Shown here: positions 47,301 to 59,243 of the stretch, piece after piece | Position numbering within the stretch: position 1 is the stretch's first letter | Layout: every line of letters starts with the position of its first letter | Assembly: GCA_947179155.2 (NCBI GenBank) | Contig: OX359275.1 | Coordinates: forward strand, 34,603,808-34,667,807 | DNA length: 64,000 nucleotides | Source of the DNA: Hedera helix | Taxonomy: Eukaryota; Streptophyta; Magnoliopsida; Apiales; Araliaceae | Reading direction: 5' to 3' | Translations under genes and position numbers: made by a program | The notes under the pieces: model-generated | The model's database searches: none | What the model saw: the letters and a program-made list of their open reading frames with translations, nothing else | Told to the model about the DNA's origin: nothing

Positions 47301-48709
47301 TAAAGAAGAATTGTACTTAGTAATGTATACTGAGCTACAAAATATTCTTTCTTCCTTTCTTTGTTGTTTCTTAGTTATGTATTCCACAACAAGTAGAATT
47401 TGGAGCAAAAAATATGCAGCTAGATTACTTATCAACAGAAAAATGCATCTGGTCGTGACCAGAAAATTGCTTTTTCTGTTTCTAGTTCTTTTTCCTTTAC
47501 ATACTTCACAAAAATTTGATTTTTGAGAAAATGATGATATTTTGGGTTGGGTTGTCTTTTGACGAACTTTTGGGTTGAGATTCAGATTTAAGGGTCAGTT
47601 GTTCCTGCAATTTGATGCAATTACGAGCACTCATTCTACTTGCACAAGTTCTTTGAAATTTGACTTCACTAAAGATTCCCTTCTCCATGTGTCATGAATA
47701 ATCACCAATAGTGTATTTCAATGTCCCTCCTTCTTTCCTTGCACTCTGTGCAGTGCTGTAAGCATGCAACTTCAATTTCCTTGCGGCCTTTTTCTTTTCC
47801 AACATGGTGCGGCTTGAGGTACCCAACATTCATCTCATGAACATAATTTAATTAAGAAAGTCAAAAATAGGGAATACATTACTAAACTGTGTTATATAGG
47901 GAATTTTCTTCTCATCTTTTATAATGGCAAAACACTCGTGTTGTTCTGAAGAGAGTAAGCACAGCATACAAAGCTTAACATTACCTCTTGGTCCCTACTT
48001 CCTCTATGTTGAACAATAATACTTCCTCTCTGTAGAACAATAAGATATACAGTAGCGATGTAGTGACATAAGCTATATTGATTACAACCGCAAGTTTGGG
48101 CAGATGATATGGTAGCTTACATTACTTGAACAGTGTCAGTACAAGAAGGGAGACTGAAGTACTTAAAAGATTAATTTATAGTAATGTTGACCATATGATT
48201 GAGCAAAATCGTGTCCTACAAAACTACCTTTTTCAAGAATAAACCCTCTACACATGGAAAAGAAAACGGCTGTATGTGCATTACGACATTGTATCCCTAA
48301 AATTAAATAGTCAGAGTCACTTATCAATTCACTTAGACTAACCCAGGCACCCAGCAACATTGCTACCAAATTATTCAAAGTTGCATAAACAGATTTGCAG
48401 CTCATTTATTGTCAACTCAGTTAACCCTTAAAATTTAGCTAGACTATGAAGATAAGGCACATAGCGCTGTCTTCTTCTATCCATAAACATATAATTAAAA
48501 CCCTAATCCCATAAACTTCATTTTATGCTAAATTTGGAGGATATATTTAGTGTTCGCGCATAAAAATAACTTTTTAGCAACATAAAACCAGGCACCTGGG
48601 AAGTTTGAGCAAGCTCATCCAATTGCGCCGAAGATTGATGATCCTTCTTCTCCTTGCCATCGCTCTTGTGACGTGCAAGCTTTCTCAGCTTTTCAAAAGA
48701 TAATTCCAT
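41364..48709 (-). CDS. BAR-domain, proline/serine-rich protein (At2g33490-like)
   Basis: Ten exons on the minus strand: 48709-48596, 46589-46517, 46312-46238, 45364-45303, 45204-45136, 44955-44927, 44851-44644, 44536-44300, 42723-42670 and 42188-41364. All are GT-AG and sum to 581 residues in one frame. The N-terminal ~230 residues form the BAR-type coiled-coil region: FEKLRKLARHKSDGKEKKDH, LSAAAATANSAYG(E), FSESLQEMGTCLLERTA, VQLELQKLVDSY and VKSLKQGQCRSLLTQAARHH. An acidic linker (LDDGEDGEGE) leads to a long Pro/Ser-rich tail with NSHSAPLYPDN, VRKFHTYVLPTP and LCELHELPRPP, which match the Arabidopsis hydroxyproline-rich/BAR protein At2g33490. BAR dimers bind curved membranes; the physiological role is not established. 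Introns 1 and 8 are long (about 2 and 1.6 kb), and intron 8 holds a hAT MITE. Confidence 0.92.
42835..43205. mobile_element. hAT-type MITE (371 bp) in BAR-gene intron
   Basis: Perfect 12-bp terminal inverted repeats TAGGGGTGTGCA / TGCACACCCCTA are flanked by a perfect 8-bp duplication GTTCCATC (42827-42834 and 43206-43213). The interior is packed with 'accggt', 'ggtaccgg' and 'cggtaccg' motifs in both orientations. It is related to the element at 27563-27914. Confidence 0.93.
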
Positions 48710-48928
48710 TTCAAATTATTAAAAAAAACAAATACTGTGATTATATATATGTATATATGCGAATGTATAGAGAGAGAGACGAGAAATCTGTGTTTTATCT
48801 TCGCGACAAAAAGAGAAAAAGATCAACAAAGAGGAAGGATACGAGGGAAGAGGAAGAAGGAAGAGTGGGAAGAAAAATGAAATATGAAAAACGAGAAAAT
48901 TTCTTCCGCTGTGCGCCGAAGTGAAGAG

Positions 48929-51038
48929 GGCAACTTCTAGTATAATCTATAATGACATCCGTCCAGAGTGACCAATTCCGTAATTTCACACGAGAATTCC
49001 TATTATTAAAAAAAATACGGAAGGAAAAGGAAATATAGTTATTTTTTCATTACTAAAATTAGAATATATATATATATATATCTTAAACTTTTAAATTAAT
49101 TTATTAAATTATTAATTTTAAAACTAATATAAATTTTTAGATTAATAGTATGTTCCAAAATTAGATATATATCTTAACTTTTGAAACAAATTTATAAATT
49201 TTTAAAATAGAAAATAATATATATGTCGACAAATATATTACGAAGTTAGATTGCGATCAACATAAAAAATTATCCAATAAAATAACATAAATTAAGATAA
49301 AATTATTTTTAATTTTTTATTTATTTATTTTATATATGTACATACGTCATAATTATAATTTGACAAAAAATATTCGTAATATATAACAAAATTCTTTTAA
49401 AATTAATATAACTCTGTTTAATTTTAAAAATAAAAAATATAATAATTAATAGTACTTAAGAAATAATTTACAATTGATATAATAATTTTATTAAAATTGA
49501 ATAACTTTAAACTGATTTTAAATTTAGAAATTTTGTAAATGAATGTTTAAAAGAATTAAAATAAATGTGTAATTTAGTAAGGGAAGAGCATGCCGCATAC
49601 GGCAGTGGTGGTCAAGTTGTACGAAAGGAAAGTGTTTGTTCTCGGATTTATCAAGACTGTGACCATGCATCCGGACTGCTTCATTTTATTTGACCGCCGT
49701 CCGCCTGCTATGCGTGGGTCCCTTATTCCCCAGCTTTTGTATATTATTTGAATAAATAATTTGACGAAGAATATTTATATTTACATGACAAATGTTTTAT
49801 GGAAATGCCTATATAACTTATTCTTTTTCCTCTTCAAATAACATGCACGCAGTGACAAAATCAGGATTATTTTCTTAAGTTATAAATAATTTGGCCGAAA
49901 TCTGAAGACAGTGCCTAGGGGTTAATTTTTTTAATATTTTTATATTTTCAGATTATATATATTACAATGATAATATAATAATTAATAATATATGATATAT
50001 ATATGCATTATATTAATTCATAATAGATTTTTTTAATTATAATTGTTCATAATTAATTAATTATTTAAAAAAATAATATATATTAGATTATTATTTAGTT
50101 TTAAAATACTATAAACATAGATACATATATTAAAGGGATAAGAGTGGTTAAAATTTAATTGACAAAATTATAAATTTTTAATTTGACTCCGTATAATAGA
50201 TATTTTATAAAATTTAAGTGGGGTCAATTTATATATAATATTTTAAAACTTATTATATATTATAAAATAATTTTTTTTTTTAATAGAGATCAATTGATCA
50301 CGTAGTAGTAACATAAGATGTAGCTTCGTCTCTACATGCACTACATACATCATATTAGTCAAAATACCTACATGATGATGTTAGACGATGGCACCATCCC
50401 ATATCCAACTTTGAAAAATCACAAAGTCAAATTATTTATATACAAAAATACCAAAATAGAAGATTAATAATTATATTAATAAAGGTGCACTACATTTAAC
50501 TGTAATATCCAAATGGAAAGGATGGATGGCTTGTCTAGTGTTACCGGCAAAATTGGTTAATAACTCGTCCATAATTATCCTCTGGCTTTCTATCATCTTC
50601 ATTTATTTTTAAACTTGATGTGAAATTAAATAAAACTTCATAAATTAATGTGACGTTGTCAAATTTTGTAATTTTTCTTACCCGAAAAGAAAATTTGTGG
50701 GCAGGCTGTCGACCGTTTGGATGGGTCCGAATCTTTATTTGGCTTTAGTTACGTGTCACATCCGGCAAAGCTAATTCTCTCGTTCAAACAATTGAAAGTC
50801 ATATTTTCAGCAATATATAGTTGCTTCTACCGCACGGCTTCCGTCCGTTAAAGAATACCAATATATAATTTAGATCATTTAAGTAAAATAATATTTAAAT
50901 TTAAAAAATTATTTAATAATCAAAAAAATGAATTGTCTTTTAATATCAGTATTTTATTATTTAAAAGGATAAAATTTTATTTAATGATTTTAAATATTTA
51001 ATTTAATAAAAATAAGTGAGTAATATTGTTAAGAAAAC
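48929..51038. other. Intergenic AT-rich region upstream of the BAR gene
   Basis: It contains the promoter side of the minus-strand BAR gene, then about 2 kb of AT-rich DNA. A 'gttccaaaattagatatatatc' block near 49152 (split by reading) resembles one arm of a Stowaway MITE but has no partner that I can see. No gene is recognised. Confidence 0.5.
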
Positions 51039-51176
51039 TGATATTTTTATATAATGTTTTTATATTTTTGCATGAAAAGTGTCGCTATAAATTTATAACG
51101 ATGGTTTTGACCGTAGCTATAAGTCTATAGAGACAGTTTACATGTGAAAATATCAAAAAATCTTGTAAAAATATCA
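51039..51176. mobile_element. Foldback MITE, sibling of 59125-59231
   Basis: The left arm TGATATTTTTATATAATG and the reversed right arm TGATATTTTTACAAGATT form an inverted repeat around a short centre. The motif 'gtgaaaatatcaaaa.tct.gt.aaaatatca' is shared with the copy near the NAC gene. The superfamily is not determined. Confidence 0.65.
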
Positions 51177-54100
51177 CTTCCCTATTGTGAAATGTATTTA
51201 TATAAATTAAAAAAAAAATCATTAAGAGATGACTCTTATTGATTTGGACTTCATTTTATGTCTTTCCGATTAAGAGGCATTAAAATATAAGCAAAATTTT
51301 AACAAATAACTATTATCTCTTATCGATTCAAGCATAAATTCATTAAAAAATATTAAGATTTAAACAAACACAACCTTAATCAACAAATTGACTTGACTAT
51401 TTGAAAGTTGACAACGTTGGAGGGAGTATTAGATAGTAAGAACAACGTTTACTGGGCTATATATATTATAGTATTACCCAGGACTGGATCGCGTGGGTGA
51501 GTCATCAACTATATTACTCAGTTACGCGATACTTTGTGGCAGGCATCATCTGCTGATTGTGTCTGCAGGTTCTCCATTAATTTTACCAGCTGCACCAACA
51601 ACTAAAATTCGTTACCCTACGTACGTCTTCTTTGAAAAATCATCAGGTATTCATAATCATCCAGTGGCTTCAAATAAATGCATGGCTCGTTATACGTACA
51701 TTCCTTCGGTTTCAAATTAAATATATATTCGGAGAACAAAAGAATATAAAAAATTCAATTGATAAAACCCTTTATATTCTGAAACTACACATATATAATG
51801 ATCAAATTAAGGAATGTTATGTATATACGAGTCCTTTCTTACCTCTATTCTGTCTTATGTTATATATTGTTTTTAGCATAATTTATTTCTTTATCTAAAT
51901 TAACTTTTTAAATAAATAAATATTATTAACACATAAAATGAGATTAAAAAAAATGGAACCAGATGTATCTAATACATATAAATACCTCAACTTTCAACTA
52001 AAACATGAAGAATCAAAACAAAAAGGAGCTGCAAATTGAACACCTAAGCATAACAATTAGGTTAGATTTTCTTTACTAATATAGATATATTCTTAAGATA
52101 GGATAGTGGGACATAAGTTGCTATTTCTTGGACTTGCATTAGTATGTAGCCCTGCTTTGCATGTTCAGCCCACCAATGCTCAGCCTGCTCTCAATAGAAG
52201 CTATTGGACCACTTTTGTTGTCCCATGTAGCACGGTTGGGCCTAGAGGCTAGTTGTTTATTTCTCCTGTAATAAAATCCCATCTTTTTTCAGTTTTCCTT
52301 ACACCTTGTGTTTCTGAGTTTGGAATGAGCCAAAGAATTAAAAAAAAAAAAATGGAAGAATTTAAAATTTTTGAGAGAAAAGAAGGAAAAAAAAAGAGTA
52401 AATTTTTTCACGTGCTTGTCAGTTTTGGAAGGAACATTAACTTAAAATAGTATATTACTATTTTATCCTTATGAAAATATTTTTGATAAATTATCATAAA
52501 AATAATTCAAGTACTTTGAAATGGTATACAAGTCTTTTATCAACTTTAGCCATATCTTTCCAATTTTTAGGAGGAAATTTGCTATAATTTTTTATTTATT
52601 TTTGTTAATTTAATACAGAATTTAAATTCGCACATATTACTTTGTCACGTAAATATTTGAATTCCCACCATCTTGATACATAAACAAACAAGGTATTTTC
52701 TAACATCTCTCATTCTATTTATTTAATTTTTTTTTTTAAAGCTCACGAACACATTCTCAAACACATTATTTTAAGCTTGTAATTCGAACCAAACTGACTC
52801 GAGCTGGATTTGTTTATTTTGTACTGGGGTAAGCAAGCTTATTTACTCAGAGGCTATAGTCAAGCATGCATGAATAGCATTCATTTTCTCGGAAACCAAT
52901 AAAAAAAAAGAGGGTCGGTATATGTTTATTCAATCTTTTGTTAATCCTGTAAAACAGATTTGCAGTTCAAAATAATTGAATAATTTGTGTTTAATATTGT
53001 AATCATAGTTTTGTGTAGGGATAACTTCTTTGACTATTCTTAAACTATGCAAAACTTTCATGTTCGGTCCCAAATATTTTTTTCGAGCATTTTGTCCGCG
53101 TATGCTTTAAATTCTTTAATCTTAGTAAAATTCATCTAATTTAAATGGAATCCTTAATTGGTTAACGGAATAAACTTAATTGCTCGTGTGAATGTGTGTA
53201 TATTTAAATATGAGTCTAATATAACAAAACAAAACAAAAAAAACCTTATATTTTGAAGGGCAAAATTGTCTCTTCATTATTTAAAACTCATTTCTTGGTA
53301 CAAAGCTCTCTCTCTCTCAATCAACATCTTTCTTCTCTTCGTAGGGCCATGAACTAATCATCCATATGTTTAATGTGAGAAAAAAGAAAAACTTAGCCCA
53401 AGTTTCTATCTACTTTGCAACAATGGTGGGTCAAGAATTGTAATAATTGGAGCAGATACGATTGGTTTCACTACTGGTAACAAGCTCTACAAAATCTTTT
53501 GAACTCTACACAGCCCACAAATTTACAAAATCCACAGCAAGAGAGTCCTGACTTTGTAGGGGTACCTGAATGGATTCTTATAATGGGCATGATCAAGGAC
53601 ATTACTTGGTGACTTTTTCCTTTTATATTACTGAAAAGACTAATGTGCCCTTCTTGTACCAGTAAATGTTAATGATCTGTTAGTGAAATCGGAGATTCGG
53701 TTTAAATTAAACGGATTTTACTAAGATTAAAGAGTTTAAAAAGTACGGGACTAAACACGCAGAAAAAATAATTTGGGGACCAAAAGTAAAATTAAGATGA
53801 CTAAAGAGGTTATCTCTCTGATGTATGAAAGCATATTAGATACTTGGTATATATGTTCAGGAAGTTCACGTAAAGAAATCAATCATTAATCAAACTTGTA
53901 ATATAAATAATGATAAATACAGTTAAATTGAGTATTAAATTAATTTGTGTAAAAAATCACAACTCCCTATTACTAAATGTGATTACGATCAAATACACTC
54001 ATGAAACTCAAAAATTAATAGACATAAATGTTTTACCAATGAGAAAATTTTCACACCAATCATTAATAATTAAAATTTTAAATAATTAATCTAACAAATA

Positions 54101-55200
54101 ACTAAACATATCATTAATTAATACTGACTCAACTCGGTTGAATAATATTAACCACTATCAAATCGACTCTTAGTTTTTCAATTAACTGAGAATTAAGCTC
54201 CGGTCGGTCTTTTAAATATATGTATTAATTTTTCCGGCCGGAGGGGGAATTGTAGATGTTCCGTTTATTTAGAAATGGAGAAACATGTGCTTTAGGTGCA
54301 CGCAATCATTTAAATGCGATTGAAGAATCCGCAGGTGCGTGGGTGGGGGAGCTAGGGAATAAGAATCCTCCTCCATCAAACAACACCTAGCTACGTCCCT
54401 ACAGCATGTTAGTTCACATGCATTCTCAGTAACATAATTAACTATGCTTTTGGCTTTGTAATTAATTAGGGATCGCACTTATTATATGATCAATTCATAT
54501 GGGGAATATGGATGGTTGCAGAGTTGGTACAAGCAACCAACCAACACTCGATTTCTTTTCTTTTGTTATTTGGCTGTCCCATATTTATGCTCCTCCATAA
54601 TTTTATTCGGGTATCAATTTCACACTTTTACCATTTACTTGGGGTGGAATTTATTAGAGACTGTTTAAGATATAATTATTAAATTAATACTCCCAGCAAT
54701 CGGTTATTATGGACTAACTTTCTATATATATATATATATATATATTGCACACCAACGCAACATAACATTTGGTTCATGAAACTGATCCATCAAATCATAA
54801 CTCTCCCTAAAGACCCAAGATGCCATTAAACACCCCTTCTGTGTACAGGTTCTCTGAAAATAACCACAAAAATAAAAATGATTTGCCACAATTCTCTGAT
54901 TCTTGACCAACTTGTGTTCCTTAGGCTTTCTTATCTTGATTTGATTCACTTTATCAATAATGAGGAATGCTATGAAAACTGTGTGGACCATGTAGCAGCA
55001 GCGGTAGCCCAGTGTTACAAGTCAGAAATACAAAATCAACTTTAAGTTCTCTCTCCCATCTTCAATTAATTATAATGGGAGCGTAGGCTTTTTAGCTAAG
55101 TGATGATTCTAAAAACCACTGCCACAAGCAACCTCGGTCTCCCTCCTGGCCATGGCAGGTTGACCATTACTAGCACGCACTTATATTTACTCAACATACA
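51177..55200. other. Intergenic region, no gene recognised
   Basis: About 4 kb of AT-rich DNA with short open frames only (for example 51493-51720 and 54269-54478), none with a recognisable domain or splice-linked extension. Poly(A), poly(T) and TA tracts are common. Confidence 0.5.
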
Positions 55201-55436
55201 TCTATATTAATAAAACAGAACTATATTTGAATCTCAAAATTGACAAAGCACAAGAGTGGCTGAGATTGATTCTAATTGATCTAAAGGCTCACATCTTATC
55301 CCACACAAAACAAATCCCGCCCATTTCATCTCACACATTTCAACACTCTTTTCAGATCTCCCCGTTATTCATTCCCCTCTTCTTCACTGCCTTCTCTTTC
55401 CCCCAATAAACCCCTTCCCAAAATCAACACCCCCAA

Positions 55437-55739
55437 ATGATGAGTAATCAGGAAATTGAGAAAGAAGGTGGTGTTTTCTTCACCACCGCCGGAAACAACC
55501 ATGCAACCACGGTGAACCCCATCACCATAGAGCAGTGCAAGTGCAGCAGTTGTGGCTCCATAAAGAGAAGATCACTCTTCTCATCTTCATCTCTCCAAGA
55601 ACAACCCATTCCCAAGAAACCCACACTCTCTCCTCCACCACCTCCCTCCTCCGCAGTCACCGGCCATCTCCTCGAAGGTTTCACTAATCTCCGCCAACTG
55701 CCGACCACTAATCTCAACTCTCTAAATCTCTCATACTGA
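55437..55739 (+). CDS. Unidentified 100-codon frame in the Helitron (possible captured 5' exon)
   Basis: It is preceded by a CT-rich leader typical of a plant 5' UTR and begins MMSNQEIEKEGGVFF. It contains a Cys pair (EQCKCSSCGSIKRRSLFSSS) and a Pro-rich stretch (KKPTLSPPPPPSSAVTGH). I do not recognise the family. The final NLNSLNLSY overlaps a repeated 'ctccctaaatctctcata' sequence (55720-55885), so the frame probably runs off a captured exon into Helitron filler. The opposite-strand frame 55448-55777 is regarded as a shadow. Whether it is expressed is unknown. Confidence 0.4.
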   Translation: MMSNQEIEKEGGVFFTTAGNNHATTVNPITIEQCKCSSCGSIKRRSLFSSSSLQEQPIPKKPTLSPPPPPSSAVTGHLLEGFTNLRQLPTTNLNSLNLSY

Positions 55740-55997
55740 AAATTTCTCAAAACTCTTAGCCCTAAAATCTCTCTCAACTCCCTAAATCTCTCATACCCAG
55801 CCCTTAATGTACGATCCAGAGCACAGAGATGGCCGTGACAGACTTATTTGCCGGAGAAATCATCACTCCCTAAATCTCTCATACCCTAACCGTCGTTTCT
55901 TCCCTGTATTGTCGTCGTTGGTTAGAACTTTCTGTACGGACCAAATGGAGGCCGAGTTGGAGTCTGTGGTGGTACGGGCGACCCAAGGAAGAAAAGT

Positions 55998-56096
55998 CGG
56001 GCTGCTCTACCGGAGGTTGTCGGCGTTGGGAGTCACAGGTGGATCGGTGCATCAAGGAACTTCGCAAGTATGGCAAATTCAACCATTCCCTTGAGG
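55998..56096 (+). pseudogene. PPR-protein gene fragment captured by the Helitron
   Basis: LLYRRLSALGVTGGSV reads in one frame. A second frame, overlapping at 'aggtggatcgg', gives VDRCIKELRKYGKFNHSLEV. In mitochondrial-type plant PPR proteins these two segments lie about 20-25 residues apart in one frame, so an internal deletion fused them out of frame. No PPR repeats follow. Confidence 0.7.
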
Positions 56097-56483
56097 TTTT
56101 ACACACTAATTCCCGCTCTCAATATATATTACCTGTTGCAGACAAGCACATTAAAATTCTGGTAATTGAACATTTGTTGGTTGTTTGAAGTGGTAGGCTG
56201 GGAAATCTATGGAATTTATTCAATATTGCATTGGCAAGCCTTAATTGATGATACAAAGGACGAGTCCAAACTCGATTTGAGTTCGATCTAGCCCAGTTGA
56301 CGTTTGAACAAGTCGGATTAAAAGTGTTCGTTGCTGTTCTTTGGTTTAGATCGGATGGAGTGGGCTGCCCAGTTAGATGGTAAGTCTTTTTGGTTTCATT
56401 AATTTTCTACTACATATTTCTAATTTGATTTCTAGCCTAATCAGCAATACAATTAATTCATTAATTTTCAACTAAAATTACAG

Positions 56484-56543
56484 GATGGCCGGAGAGTTCA
56501 TGTAATTGAAAGAGACCTGACTGAGCAAGACAGAATTGTTGGG
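56484..56543 (+). pseudogene. Squalene epoxidase exon fragment captured by the Helitron
   Basis: Right after an acceptor-like 'ttacag', the sequence encodes DGRRVHVIERDLTEQDRIVG. This is the conserved FAD-binding-region segment of plant squalene monooxygenases (sterol synthesis) and starts where those genes commonly have an exon border. It stops after 20 codons and runs into unrelated DNA. It is a non-functional fragment. Confidence 0.8.
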
Positions 56544-58000
56544 TCTGACTAATATGTTTACCAGTATTACTTGGGACTTTTAATTGATTAAAAATGTCAG
56601 TTTTTTAGTCCTCTTAATTCATATGCAATCACAGTGAATAAATAGTAGAACACCCAAAGTAGTTTCCATATGCAACTAAGCCTTTTGGGGTATTGGAAAC
56701 ATTCGTCATTTATAGAGCTTTATGGTTGAATCTATGTTGATACAATGTGATAGTCTTTTGAGGTTGGATCAAGTAAACAGGTGTAATAATCTAAAAAGTT
56801 GCTTAGTAGATTTTCAGTTTCTTAAAAAAAGATCACTGTTGGGATTTTTTCATAAGTTTTCAAAATAATTTTATAAGTTTCTTCTGTTAGTTGTTTTATT
56901 TGATTCAAGTAAATAAGACTTCTATTTTGAGTTGTTTCTTTGAGTTTTCTAGATACTTTACACATTTAGATATTATATATTTAATTATTATAATGGAGTA
57001 TATTATAAATTTGTTGTGTTTTCTATAAAAGATCATTTTTGTTGTGTTTTTATTAGGAACAAACGGGAATTTTTTTTGTCATATTGATGAGGAGCATATG
57101 CTGGAAGCCAAAAATGGGGTATTTTTATTCTTTTATTTTCATTTGTGTATTTTATGAGCTAAAGTTCACTGCTTTATGTTAGATTAGTTAGGTTAGTTCA
57201 GTAGTTGGGATACATGAGCTTTCTTTTGATTTTTAATATGGTAAAGTTTTACTTTAAATTTACTCATTGTAGAGAAATTGAACTTTGTGTTGATTATGAT
57301 TCTAAATTGCATTTATTTGATTTTTCAGGATGCAAACTTTTATATAGTCCATAAACAGGGGAACCCAGGTAATTTTTCCAATTTCTTATGAGTTTGATTC
57401 CTAAGTCTGTAAGTATTTTCATTGATTAACAGTTAAACATTGAATTTATGCTCAAAGCGTGTTCAATTTGTTTTCAGTTATTGTTGCATCTTTGTTTAGA
57501 TTGTTATTCAAATTTACTAAACACATTTACTAAACAGCAGTATTGTTGTCTTGCAACTATTGTTTTTGACGGATTTATTCAATCAAGAAGATTACAATAT
57601 CGTTAGATTGGGTTTTTTTCCTTTTGTAATTGAAGAAATTTCATCATTTTGATTATACGCCAACTTACCTATTTGATAAAATTCCAAGATTAAAATATTG
57701 TTATATTGTGGTTTTGTTACAATTGAAGAAATTTCATCATTTTGATGGTTGTTTTGATGATTGTAAGTTTTTTTATACAGGTTTATCTTTTTCTGGCTAT
57801 CTATTTTTAAAGGAAACTCTGCCGAAATTTCTTTAAATTAATAGTGACTAGCTTGATTTTTTGGTTGTTTGCTTTTGAGTATGGAATGATGATTGAGTAT
57901 GATAATAGTTATGTATGAGTCTTTATGTAATTGTTATGTAATGTAGTATTTTAATCTACTTTTTCGTTACACCGTGCCTTCAGGCACGGGCAACTACTAG

Positions 58001-59124
58001 TATATATATATGCACCAGTACTCATGTAGTCAACTCTATATAACGACTCTAATCTCTATGTATGTTGTCCTGTGTGTTTGTTGCTCAATGCATGCGGTAC
58101 ACTTTTTCCCGTCTCTCACCCAACTAACACTGCAATCAGCCTGCCATTTTTATGACTCGTTTATCACTTTCTTCTTTTACAATATCTCTAGTCTCTACCC
58201 TTATGAGTATTTATGATGCTCTGCCATTTGTTTTCTTTAATTAACCACGTTCTTGCACCTTTTTATACATAATCAGGCATATGTATGGTGTATCTACTAT
58301 CTACTGCAAGGTAAAAAGGATACAAATTTTGTTTTGTAATAGAGTGCACAACTGAAAAAAAATTGCACTGCAAATAATTTCATTTTGAAAGGGCATATAT
58401 ATTAGTAATACTCTACTACTCCATATGCCATGTTTTTGGGTGGTTGATTTTTATAGTATTGAATGTCTCCCCACATCCATCAGGGTTCAGTTGGCTGGCA
58501 TTAGGAATCTCATTCTCAAAGACAAATATGTCATTTGAATATATTTTATAGAGGAATCATTTATTGAGCTCTAAACAAATCAAGGGACATTAGTATATGA
58601 GAGAATCTTTTCTTTATTTATCATTTTTTAGTTATATTTTTTGTTCACCAATTAATAGATATATAAAATTGTAGACAAATGTCAAAAAGATTTGGAAGAG
58701 GGCAATTTTACTTGTTACTTCTTTCATGGAGAGACATACAAATGGCCTATCCCCATGTGCATATCTTCTTGTTAGGGAAGAATCTCTTTTCCACAAAATT
58801 CTGAGTTCCATCTCCTCTGTTTGGATGCCTCTCTTTAATCTATCTTTTCCTCTATTCAAAAATAAATTAAGCGCGTGTATATTAATTAACTAGTAATTAT
58901 ATACTATTAGTAGGAATATATTTAAGCATTTGTCATTGTAAATCACTTGTAAAAGCACAATCTTTAATAATTTTCAGACAAAGTAACACCTTAAATCGAG
59001 AACTCGATTGAGCCAGTCAATGAAAACTAAATGTAATAAATGGTATGGAGAAGAGAAAAGAGTTCTTCACCAAGGAACTTCATTTTTATTTTTTCTTGCA
59101 TAACATTAAAAATTAAGAGAACGG
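58001..59124. other. Intergenic region, no gene recognised
   Basis: About 1.1 kb between the Helitron and the NAC gene 3' side. Only short frames without domains are present. Confidence 0.5.
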
Positions 59125-59231
59125 ATAAATTCACAACAGATTTTGATATTTCCACACAAAAGTGTTGCCATAAATGTACCTGGGTTCTGCGTGTAAAAAT
59201 ATCAAAATCTATTGTAGAAATATCAATTTCC
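59125..59231. mobile_element. Foldback MITE in the 3' UTR of the NAC gene
   Basis: The left arm 'cagattttgatatttcc.cac' pairs with 'gtg.aaaaatatcaaaatctattg' on the right. It is related to 51039-51176. It lies about 12 bp past the NAC stop codon (minus strand), so it should be transcribed in that gene's 3' UTR. Confidence 0.65.
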
Positions 59232-59243
59232 AAAATTAAACTC

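Larger units (their letters stand above)
55201..58000 (+). mobile_element. Non-autonomous Helitron carrying gene fragments
   Basis: The 5' end is TCTATATTAATAAAACAG right after an A (55200). The 3' end has the hairpin CCGTGCC-TTCA-GGCACGG (57972-57989), then GCAACTACTAG, ending in CTAG just before a T (58001). Insertion between A and T, the TC start, and the hairpin 11 nt before CTAG are the Helitron hallmarks. It is 2800 bp long. No RepHel helicase is present. Inside lie pieces that look like captured host exons: an ATG-starting frame with a CT-rich leader, a PPR fragment and a squalene epoxidase exon. Confidence 0.88.

Noticed and set aside
49140..49200. Second Stowaway MITE near 49.15 kb
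   Set aside because: Only one arm-like block is visible, with no matching inverted end or TA pair I could place.
51493..51720. 75-codon frame in the 51.5 kb intergenic region
   Set aside because: It has no known domain, no splice-linked extension and lies in AT-rich repeat-poor DNA.
55448..55777. 109-codon minus-strand frame in the Helitron
   Set aside because: It is a shadow of a Pro-rich frame (CCT/CCA repeats) with no domain of its own.
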